Shown piece by piece: positions 1-6,783 of a stretch of DNA of 52,995 nt; the first letter of the stretch is position 1; the number at the start of each line of letters is the position of its first letter. The notes under the pieces were generated by a model. That model was given only the letters and a program-made list of their open reading frames with translations. It was not told the DNA's origin and searched no databases. The DNA is taken from positions 1-52,995 of the forward strand of contig NZ_JAQTZS010000018.1 of the NCBI RefSeq assembly GCF_028687635.1, written 5' to 3'. Source of the DNA: Malikia sp. GTDB taxonomy: Bacteria; Pseudomonadota; Gammaproteobacteria; Burkholderiales; Burkholderiaceae_C. A program made the position numbers and the translations under genes.

Positions 1-694
1 TGAAGCCCTGGCCCGGCACGCCGCCGATGATGTGGGACGCCGGCACGCGCACGTTCTCCAGGATCACGTCGCAGGTCTTGGTGCCGCGCTGGCCCATCTT
101 CTTGTCGGTCTTGCCGAGCTTGATGCCGGGCAGGTCGGCCGGCACGATGAAGGACGAGACGCCACCCGCGCCCGGGCCGCCGGTGCGCGCCATCAGCGTG
201 AAGGCGCCGGCGCGCGGCGCGTTGGTGATGTAGCGCTTGGTGCCATTGAGCACGTAATGGTCGCCATCGAGCTCGGCGCGGGTCTTGAGCGAGGCCGCGT
301 CGGTGCCGGCGTCGGGCTCGGTCAGCGCGAACGACATGATCAGCTCGCCGCTGGCGACCTTGGGCAGGTACTCGGCCTTTTGCTCGGGCGTGCCATCCAT
401 CAGGATGCCTTGCGAGCCGATGCCGATGTTGGTGCCGAACACCGAGCGGAACGCCGTGGCGGTGCGGCCGAGTTCGTAGTTGACCAGCACTTCCTGGCTC
501 ACGGACAGGCCGATGCCGCCGTACTCCTCGGGCACGGTCAGGCCGAACAGGCCCATCTCCTTCATGTCCTCGATGATGTCGGCGGGCACCTCGTCGAATT
601 CCTCGAGGTGGTTCTCGGCCGGCATCAGGCGCTCGCGGATGAAGCGCTGGATGGTCGGCAACAGGATGTCAAATGATTCTTGGTCGAGAGCCAT
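1..694 (-). CDS. Acyl-CoA dehydrogenase (partial, C-terminus beyond the left edge)
   Basis: The reading frame opens with MALDQESFDILLPT and runs without a stop to the window edge, giving about 231 residues of an enzyme that is normally near 380. The N-terminal helical domain and the start of the beta domain are present, with EEYGGIGLS, ALTEPDAGTDAA (FAD/substrate region) and YVLNGTKRYITNA, all hallmarks of acyl-CoA dehydrogenases. The catalytic-base region lies outside the window. It starts 22 bases after the badK stop in the same direction, so it is the last visible gene of the cyclohexanecarboxylate operon. A role in beta-oxidation of pimeloyl-CoA or a related dicarboxyl-CoA is a reasonable inference from context, but the substrate cannot be read from the sequence. 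Confidence 0.9.
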   Translation of the reverse strand, partial: MALDQESFDILLPTIQRFIRERLMPAENHLEEFDEVPADIIEDMKEMGLFGLTVPEEYGGIGLSVSQEVLVNYELGRTATAFRSVFGTNIGIGSQGILMDGTPEQKAEYLPKVASGELIMSFALTEPDAGTDAASLKTRAELDGDHYVLNGTKRYITNAPRAGAFTLMARTGGPGAGGVSSFIVPADLPGIKLGKTDKKMGQRGTKTCDVILENVRVPASHIIGGVPGQGF

Positions 695-716
695 GGTATT
701 GCTTTTATGTTGAGGA

Positions 717-1495
717 TTAACGGTTCTGGAAGGCCGGCTTGCGCTTCTCGAGGAAGGCCCGCATGCCCTCCTTGGCGTCGGCGCTGGCAAAGCGCGCGTA
801 CAACTCGCGCCGCTCGAACAGGATGCCCTCGGTCAGCGAGGACTCCCAGGCGCGGTTGACCGTCTCCTTGATGGCCATCAGACCCGGCAGCGAATAGCCG
901 GCGATCTGCGTCGCCAGCGCCAGCGTGCGCTCGAGCAGCTCGGCGTCGGGCACCACGCGCGAGACCAGGCCGTAGCGGTCGGCTTCCTGCGCGTCGAGCA
1001 TGCGTGCCGACAGGCACATGTCCATCGCCTTGGCCTTGCCGACGGCGCGCGGCAGGCGCTGGGTGCCGCCGGCGCCCGGCAGCATGGCCAGCTTGATCTC
1101 GGGCAGCGCGAACTTGGCGGATTCGGCCGCGATGATGATGTCGCAGGCCAGCGCGAGCTCGCAGCCGCCGCCCAGGGCGAAGCCCGCGACGGCCGCCAGC
1201 ACCGGCTTGCGCACCTGGCGGATCGTCTCCCAGTTGCGCGTGATGAAGGCGTCCTGGTAGACATTCATGTAGGACCAGTCCGCCATCGCCGCGATGTCGG
1301 CGCCGGCCGCGAAGACCTTGTCGCCGCCGGTGATGACGATGGCGCCCACGCCGGGATCGGCATCGAAGGCCAGCAGCGCGGCGCCGAGCGCATCCATCAG
1401 CGCGTCATTGAGCGCGTTGAGCTGGGCTGGCCGGTTGAGCTTGATCAGCCCGACGCGGCCCTCGGTTGAAACCAGTATCGGCGTGTCTTTGACAT
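717..1495 (-). CDS. badK: Cyclohex-1-ene-1-carboxyl-CoA hydratase (BadK-like crotonase), start region with apparent 1-base frame problem
   Basis: Crotonase-family hydratase that would add water to cyclohex-1-ene-1-carboxyl-CoA to give 2-hydroxycyclohexane-1-carboxyl-CoA. The body matches BadK of Rhodopseudomonas palustris as I remember it: NALNDALMDALG, ITRNWETIRQ, GGGCELALACD, LPEIKL and PGAGGTQRLPRA. Both catalytic glutamates of the hydratase family are kept (in GGGCE and LPEI). The frame is open upstream but has no good start at the expected place: the conserved body begins at a GTC codon. An ATG at 1495 is one base out of frame. One extra A in the TCAAAG run just after it would give MSKDTPILVSTEGR, a normal family start of about 259 residues. 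Alternatives are an ATT codon at 1511 behind an AGGAGG sequence, or an in-frame ATG at 1601 (294 residues). The product is clear; the start is not. Confidence 0.85.
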
Positions 1496-1778
1496 CCTCA
1501 CCGCCATCAATGGCAGCGATTCCTCCTGCGAGACGGCCATGCCCGGCCGCATCGGCTTGCACCGACTCATTCAGCAAAGCGCCTACCTCTCGGACTCCCA
1601 TGCGGGACGGCGAATTACCGGGAATTTCCGTGCCGGGTTCCGACTGCCTAATGGCAAAAGAAGAATTCGGAACCGTCGTGGCGACGGTGGAAATTTTAGC
1701 AGAAGGAGTCTCACTAGACTTCGCCGTAAACGACGGGGCTTGCGCTCGTGAACTGGTCAATTTCTACTCCTGATTGTT
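1496..1778. other. Lower-GC non-coding stretch between the Bug receptor gene and badK
   Basis: About 280 bases separate the receptor stop from the badK start, while the other gaps in this operon are 12 to about 65 bases. GC is about 49% by my count over 1641-1720, well below the flanking genes. On the operon strand I see an extended -10-like element (TGC-TAAAAT, plus-strand positions 1693-1701), a hairpin CCGTCG-CCA-CGACGG close to 1674-1690, a small hairpin GTCT-AGTG-AGAC near 1702-1713, and AGGAGG about 25 bases before 1495. This could be an internal promoter or leader for badK and the downstream dehydrogenase, or a remnant of inserted DNA. A 40-codon frame starting at 1651 on the plus strand has AT-rich codons but no ribosome binding site and no recognisable product. 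Confidence 0.45.
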
Positions 1779-2777
1779 TCAGTCGACGCTGATCTTGCTG
1801 TCGCGGATCACGGTCGAGAGCTGCTTGGCTTCCGTCGCCAGCAGTTTCTTGAACTCGGCGTTGTTGAGGCCGACGGGCTCGGCCCCCAGCGCCTCGTAAC
1901 GGGTCTTGATGCCGGGCAGCGCCAGCGCCTTGCCGATCTCGTTGGCCATGCGCGTGGCGACCTCGGGCGGCGTGCCGTTGGGCGCCCACATGCCAAACCA
2001 GATGTCGAGCTCGGCGCCCTTCATGCCCAGTTCGGTCAGGGTCGGCACCTCCGGGAAGAAGGAGCTGCGCTTGGCGCCCGCGACCGCGAGCATGCGCGCC
2101 TTGCCGGCGCGCGCATGCGGGAACGAGATGCCCGGGTCCATCACGAAATCGGCCTGGCCGGCCAGCACGTCCTGCAGCGCGGGGGCCGCGCCACGGTAGG
2201 GAATGTGCACCGCGAAGAACTTGGCCGACTGCTTGAACAGCTCGCCGGCCAGGTGGGGCGGCGTGCCCGCGCCAGCCGAGGTGTAGGACAGCTTGGTCGG
2301 ATTCTTCTGGGCAAAGGACACCAGCTCGCGCGCGTCCTTGAACGGCGACTGCTGGTTGACGACCACGTACATCTGGCTCTTGCCGACACCAGCGATCGGC
2401 GTCAGGTCCTTGGCCGGATTGATGGTCTGCTTGAACAGGAAGGGGTTGGCGGTCTCGAACGAGGTCGGCGCGACCAGGAAGGTATAGCCATCGGGCTGGG
2501 CGCGGATCACCTCGCTGGCCGCGACGTTGCCGCTGGCACCCGGCTTGTTGTCGATCAGCACGGTCTGGCCGAGCGCCTCGCTCAGCGAGGCCCCCATCGC
2601 GCGCGCCATCACGTCGGTGGTGCCGCCCGGGGCAAAGCCCACCACGATGCGGATCGGCTTGGCCGCGGGCCAGGCCTGCTGGGCCTGCGCGCCGCCGAGC
2701 GCGCCCAGCGTGCAAAGCGAGGCCACGGCGGTCTGGATCAGGCGGCGGCGGGCGTGGGAAGGTCGCTGGTTTTTCAT
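1779..2777 (-). CDS. Bug/TctC-family periplasmic solute-binding protein (first copy)
   Basis: Tripartite tricarboxylate transporter substrate-binding protein of the Bug family, 332 residues, the usual length. A signal peptide is visible: basic MKNQRPSHARRR, a hydrophobic stretch, then cleavage expected after AQA near residue 33. Family motifs follow in order: IRIVVGFAPGGTTDVMAR, IDNKPGASGNVAA, PDGYTFLVA, IPYRGAAPALQDVLAGQ and the C-terminal region with WFGMWAPNGTPP. A good ribosome binding site (AGGAGA) precedes the ATG. No TctA/TctB membrane subunits are in the window, as is common for the expanded Bug families of Burkholderiales. Its place between aliA and badK suggests capture of cyclohexanecarboxylate or a related alicyclic or dicarboxylic acid in the periplasm; that ligand is inferred from context only. 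Confidence 0.93.
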   Translation of the reverse strand: MKNQRPSHARRRLIQTAVASLCTLGALGGAQAQQAWPAAKPIRIVVGFAPGGTTDVMARAMGASLSEALGQTVLIDNKPGASGNVAASEVIRAQPDGYTFLVAPTSFETANPFLFKQTINPAKDLTPIAGVGKSQMYVVVNQQSPFKDARELVSFAQKNPTKLSYTSAGAGTPPHLAGELFKQSAKFFAVHIPYRGAAPALQDVLAGQADFVMDPGISFPHARAGKARMLAVAGAKRSSFFPEVPTLTELGMKGAELDIWFGMWAPNGTPPEVATRMANEIGKALALPGIKTRYEALGAEPVGLNNAEFKKLLATEAKQLSTVIRDSKISVD

Positions 2778-2819
2778 CGTTGTCTCCTGTGATTTATATT
2801 GGTATGTAGATGAAACGCC

Positions 2820-4469
2820 TCAGGCCAGGGCGAACTGGCTCTTGAGCTGCTCGCGCAGCTTGAACTTCTGGATCTTGCCCGACGGCGTCGACGGCATGGT
2901 ATCCAGGATTTCGAGCCGCTCGGGGATGTACTGCATCGTCATCTTGTTGCTCTTGAAGTAATCGACCAGGCCGGGCAGGTCCAGGCTCTGGCCGGGCTTG
3001 AGCACGACGACGGCGCAGGCGCGCTCGCCCATGCGCTCGTCGGGGTAGGAGATGATCGCGGCCTGCAGCACGGCCGGATGGCGATACAGCAGGTTCTCGA
3101 TCTCGACCACCGGGATGTTCTCGCCACCGCGGATGATCACGTCCTTGCTGCGGCCGGTGATGCGGATATAGCCCTGCTCGTCGATGCGGGCCAGGTCGCC
3201 GGTGTCGAACCAGTCCTCGGCATCGGTGCCGTTCAGGTGCGGGCGCTTGAGGTAGCCACCGAAGTTGGAGCAGGCGCGCAGCATCAGGCTGCCGGGCTCT
3301 CCGGGCGGCAGCGAGTGGCCGTCGATGTCGACCACCTTGACTTCGACGCCGGGCAGCGGCACGCCGTCGGTGGTGAAGGCGCGCAAGTCGTCATCCTCGA
3401 GCAGCGTGGTCGTGACGGCGCCGTTCTCGGTCATGCCCCAGGCCGACACGATCTTGGTGCCGAGCACGGCGCGCGCCTGCTCGACCAGCGCGCTCGGGAT
3501 CGGCGCGCCGGCGCACAGGAAGGTCTTGAGCGTGGGCACCGGGGTGGTGTCCTCGGCCACGATGCGCGTGAGGTCGGTCAGGAAGGGGGTCGAGGCCATG
3601 GTGAAGGTGACCTGCTCGTCGCGGATCACCTGGATCGCCTTCCTCGGCTCCCAGATGTCCTGCAGCACGGCGCTGGCCTTCAGCATGATCGGCATCATCA
3701 GGCCGTACATGAAGCCGGTCTGGTGCGCCATCGGCGACGCCATCAGCACCACGGTCTCGGCGTCCAGATGCAGGCGGCGGGCGTAGGGAATGATGTTGGC
3801 CATGGTGGTGTTGGCCGTGTGCATCACGCCCTTGGGCTCGCCGGTGGTGCCCGAGGTGTAGATCAGCTGGGTGACGTCGTCCGGACCCGGGCGGCTGGCG
3901 CTCAGGATCTCGGCCGCATCGGCTTCCTTTTCCCACTCGGGGCCGCTGAGCAGCGCCTCGAAGCTGTCGGGACCGCTGCCGTCGACGATCACCAGCTGCG
4001 CGATCTCGGGGATGCTGCGCTTGAGGCTGTTGGCCATCTGCTCGAAGTCGAAGCCACGGAACACCTTGGGCGTGATCAGCACCTTGGCCTGGCCGTGCTT
4101 GAGCATGAAGCCGAGCTCGCGCTCGCGAAAGATGTGCATCAGCGGATTGACCACCGCGCCGAGGCGCGAGCAAGCCAGGTAGGTCAGCGTGAACTGCCAC
4201 CAGTTGGGCAGCTGGCAGGCCACGATGTCGTTCTTGCGCACGCCCAGGCGGTGCAGGCCGACGGCGACCCGGTCCGCCATCCGCGCCAGCTCGCGGTAGC
4301 TGAAGCGCTTGACATCGCCGGCGTCGACCCGGTGGGCGGTCAGCGCGAGCTTGGTCGGACAGGCCGCGACGCAGGCGTCGAGGTCGTCGTTGATGGTGCG
4401 GTCGTGCCAGAAGCCCTGCTCGATCATGCGGGCGCGGCGCGCGGGTAGCAGTACGGCGTCGAATTCCAT
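2820..4469 (-). CDS. aliA: Cyclohexanecarboxylate-CoA ligase (AliA-like AMP-forming acyl-CoA synthetase)
   Basis: ANL-superfamily ligase of 549 residues that activates a carboxylic acid with ATP and CoA. The adenylation motif YTSGTTGEPKG is at about residues 204-214, the GMTEN motif lies mid-protein, DTGDLARIDEQGYI and GRSKDVIIRGGENI follow, and the C-terminal catalytic lysine region (PSGKIQKFKLRE) is at about 530-541. The N-terminus MEFDAVLLPARRARMIEQGF is typical of proteins named cyclohexanecarboxylate-CoA ligase. The chosen ATG has AGAGGAGA at ideal distance; the frame is open further upstream but that overlaps the operon spacer and lacks homology. It lies directly after aliB. Given the full set aliB, badK, badH and badI around it, activation of cyclohexanecarboxylate is the best-supported first step of this pathway. 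Confidence 0.9.
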   Translation of the reverse strand: MEFDAVLLPARRARMIEQGFWHDRTINDDLDACVAACPTKLALTAHRVDAGDVKRFSYRELARMADRVAVGLHRLGVRKNDIVACQLPNWWQFTLTYLACSRLGAVVNPLMHIFRERELGFMLKHGQAKVLITPKVFRGFDFEQMANSLKRSIPEIAQLVIVDGSGPDSFEALLSGPEWEKEADAAEILSASRPGPDDVTQLIYTSGTTGEPKGVMHTANTTMANIIPYARRLHLDAETVVLMASPMAHQTGFMYGLMMPIMLKASAVLQDIWEPRKAIQVIRDEQVTFTMASTPFLTDLTRIVAEDTTPVPTLKTFLCAGAPIPSALVEQARAVLGTKIVSAWGMTENGAVTTTLLEDDDLRAFTTDGVPLPGVEVKVVDIDGHSLPPGEPGSLMLRACSNFGGYLKRPHLNGTDAEDWFDTGDLARIDEQGYIRITGRSKDVIIRGGENIPVVEIENLLYRHPAVLQAAIISYPDERMGERACAVVVLKPGQSLDLPGLVDYFKSNKMTMQYIPERLEILDTMPSTPSGKIQKFKLREQLKSQFALA

Positions 4470-4519
4470 GGTTGTCTCCTCTGTCTGTTCTTTGGTTTGT
4501 GGCTGTGGGGCTAGGGTGC

Positions 4520-5683
4520 TCAGGCCGGCACGAACTTGCGGCCGGCGCGCACGCGCGCGATGATGGTCTTCATGATCTGGGCCGTGCCGTCGCCGATCTG
4601 GAAGCCCAGCACGTCGCGCATGCGCTGCTCCATGACACCGCGGTCGTAGCCACCGTGGCCGTAGCACAGCAGGCACTGGTGGATCACGTCGTAGGCCAGC
4701 TTGGGGCCCCACCACTTGGCCATGCCGGCCTCGGCCGTGTGCGGCAGGCCACGGTCCTTGAGCCACAGGCCCTGGTAGCACAGCAGGCGGGCGCCTTCGA
4801 CTTCGGTGTCGAACTGGGCCAGCGGATGGGTCACGCCCTGGAAGGCCGACAGCGGCTGGCCGAAGGCCTCGCGCTGGGTGATGTATTCCCAGGTCTCTTC
4901 CAGCGCCACGCGGGCCACGGCCAGCACCTGCAGGCCGATCAGCGCGCGCGAGAAGTCAAAGCCGTGCATGACCTGCACGAAGCCCTTGTTCTCGTCGCCC
5001 AGACGGTGGCTGACCGGCACGCGCACGTTCTCGAAGAAGATCGAGCCACGGCCGATGGCGCGCTGGCCATGGCAGTCGAAACGGTTGGTCGTGATGCCCG
5101 GGGTGTTCATCGGCACCATCAGCGCGGTGACGCCATGCGCCTTGTCTTCCGGCGTGCCGGTGCGGCCGAACACGACCGCGATGTCAGCCTGGTCGGCCGC
5201 CGAGATCGAGGTCTTCTCGCCGTTGATGACGTAGAAGTCGCCGTCGCGGTCGATCTTCAGGCGCAGGTTGGCCGCGTCCGAGCCGCCGCGCGGTTCGGTC
5301 AGCGCGATGGCGCAGATCGCCTCGCCCGCGATCAGCTTCTTGAGCCAGGGGCCGACGACTTCCGGGTTGCCGTACTTGGACAGGATCTGGCCGTTGAGCG
5401 AGGCCAGCAGGTTCAGGTAGGAGAAGCTCAGGTCGGCGCGGGCGATCTCCTCGTGGATCACGCCAGCGGCCACCGTGCCCATGCCCAGACCGCCGAACTC
5501 TTCCGGCAGTTCCGGGCAGATGAAGCCAAGCTCGCCCATCTCGCGCAGCAGGGCGCGGTCGAGCACGCGGGTCTGGTCACGCTCCAGGAAGCCGGGCTTG
5601 ATGCGCTCCTCGGCAAAACGGCGGGCGGACTCCTGCAGCGCCTGCAGGTCTTCGTCGATATAGGGGATAGGGTTCTGGTTCAT
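4520..5683 (-). CDS. aliB: Cyclohexanecarboxyl-CoA dehydrogenase (AliB-like acyl-CoA dehydrogenase)
   Basis: FAD-dependent acyl-CoA dehydrogenase of 387 residues, full length, expected to oxidise cyclohexanecarboxyl-CoA to cyclohex-1-ene-1-carboxyl-CoA. Visible motifs are ELPEEFGGLGMG, ALTEPRGGSDAANLR, YVINGEKTSISAA and, near the C-terminus, LCYGHGGYDRGVMEQRMRD. At the position where most family members carry the catalytic glutamate (IYEGT), this protein reads IGDGT, so an aspartate appears to serve as base. That substitution fits a subfamily acting on ring-substituted substrates rather than straight chains, but this is inference. It sits between the second Bug receptor gene and aliA, with gaps of 65 and 50 bases, and is transcribed with them. 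Confidence 0.88.
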   Translation of the reverse strand: MNQNPIPYIDEDLQALQESARRFAEERIKPGFLERDQTRVLDRALLREMGELGFICPELPEEFGGLGMGTVAAGVIHEEIARADLSFSYLNLLASLNGQILSKYGNPEVVGPWLKKLIAGEAICAIALTEPRGGSDAANLRLKIDRDGDFYVINGEKTSISAADQADIAVVFGRTGTPEDKAHGVTALMVPMNTPGITTNRFDCHGQRAIGRGSIFFENVRVPVSHRLGDENKGFVQVMHGFDFSRALIGLQVLAVARVALEETWEYITQREAFGQPLSAFQGVTHPLAQFDTEVEGARLLCYQGLWLKDRGLPHTAEAGMAKWWGPKLAYDVIHQCLLCYGHGGYDRGVMEQRMRDVLGFQIGDGTAQIMKTIIARVRAGRKFVPA

Positions 5684-5748
5684 GGTTCAGGGCCTCGTAC
5701 AGAATGAATGGAAGGGTTTACACGTAAGTCGGAGTCGCGCCAGGGCGT

Positions 5749-6753
5749 TCAGTCCACGGAGATCTTGCGTTCCTTGATCAGGGTCGAAAGCTGCTTGCCT
5801 TCGTCGGCCAGCAGCTTGCGGAAGGCGGCCGTCTCCAGCGGGGCGGGCTCGGCGCCCAGGTCGTTGTAGCGCTTCTTGAGCGCGGGCGAATTCAAGGCCT
5901 TGGCCACTTCCTGGGACAGGCGATCCATGATTTCGGCCGGCGGCTTGTTCGGCGCCCAGAGGCCAAACCAGATGTCCAGACCCGCGTTCTTGATGCCCAG
6001 GTCGGTGTAGGTGGGCGCATCCGGGAAGAAGGGTGACTTCCTGTCGCTGGCCACGGCCAGCAGCTTGACCTTGCCGGCCTTGATGTGCGGGAAGGCGATG
6101 CCCGGATCGAAGACGAAGTCGGCCTGGCCCGCCATCACGTCCTGCAGCGCGGGCGCGGAGCCGCGGTAGGGAATGTGCGTGATGAAGGTATGGGTGCTTT
6201 GCTTGAGCAACTCGCCGGCCAGATGCGGCGGCGTGCCGTTGCCGGAGGAGGCAAAGTTCAACTTGCCCGGGTTGGCCTTGGCCATGGCCACGAGCTGCTT
6301 GACATCCTTGACTTCCAGCGTGGGACGGGCCACCACGTACATCTGCATGCGGCCGATGCCCATCACCGGCGTCAGGTCGCGCGAGGGCATCACGTTGGAC
6401 TTGAAGAGGAAGGGATTGACCGTCTCGACCGAGGTCGGCGCCACCAGGAAGGTGTAGCCATCCGGCGCGGCCCGGGCCACTTCGCTGACGCTGAGGTTGC
6501 CGCTGGCGCCGGGCCTGTTGTCGACGATGACCGTCTGACCCAGGGCCTCGCCGAGCGACTGCGCCAGCACGCGAGCCATCACGTCGGTGCCGCCACCGGC
6601 GGCGAATCCGACCACCAGGCGCACCGGCTTGGTCGGCCAGGCGGCCGTCTGGCTGGCCGCGGGCAGCGCGACCGCCGCCAAGGCGGCTGCCGTGCCGAGG
6701 GTCAGCAGACGGCGGGAGATGGAAACCGAACAAGGGCCGGACGAGGGAATCAT
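5749..6753 (-). CDS. Bug/TctC-family periplasmic solute-binding protein (second copy)
   Basis: A second Bug receptor, 334 residues from the preferred ATG, which has AAGGAGA seven bases upstream; an ATG six codons earlier (6771) is also in frame but has a poorer site. The signal peptide ends near ALPAASQT. Motifs match the family: VRLVVGFAAGGGTDVMAR, VDNRPGASGNLSVSE, PDGYTFLVAPTS, IPYRGSAPALQDVMAGQ and WFGLWAPNKPP. It is clearly related to the first copy (the two share the VAPTS, TPPHLAGELLKQS/FKQS and ISFPHARAGK/IAFPHIKAGK stretches), so the pair looks like paralogues that have diverged within one operon. Different ligand preference or affinity is plausible. No cognate permease is present. 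Confidence 0.93.
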   Translation of the reverse strand: MIPSSGPCSVSISRRLLTLGTAAALAAVALPAASQTAAWPTKPVRLVVGFAAGGGTDVMARVLAQSLGEALGQTVIVDNRPGASGNLSVSEVARAAPDGYTFLVAPTSVETVNPFLFKSNVMPSRDLTPVMGIGRMQMYVVARPTLEVKDVKQLVAMAKANPGKLNFASSGNGTPPHLAGELLKQSTHTFITHIPYRGSAPALQDVMAGQADFVFDPGIAFPHIKAGKVKLLAVASDRKSPFFPDAPTYTDLGIKNAGLDIWFGLWAPNKPPAEIMDRLSQEVAKALNSPALKKRYNDLGAEPAPLETAAFRKLLADEGKQLSTLIKERKISVD

Positions 6754-6783
6754 GGCTGTCTCCTTATTCATGGGTCCTGCGGG

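Noticed and set aside
1651-1773. A 40-codon plus-strand frame with AT-rich codons upstream of badK.
   Set aside because: No ribosome binding site, no promoter and no recognisable product; kept only as part of the unexplained spacer.
1601-1773. The spacer before badK as a tmRNA or known riboswitch.
   Set aside because: I compared it by eye with tmRNA, glycine and cobalamin riboswitch consensus elements and found no convincing match.
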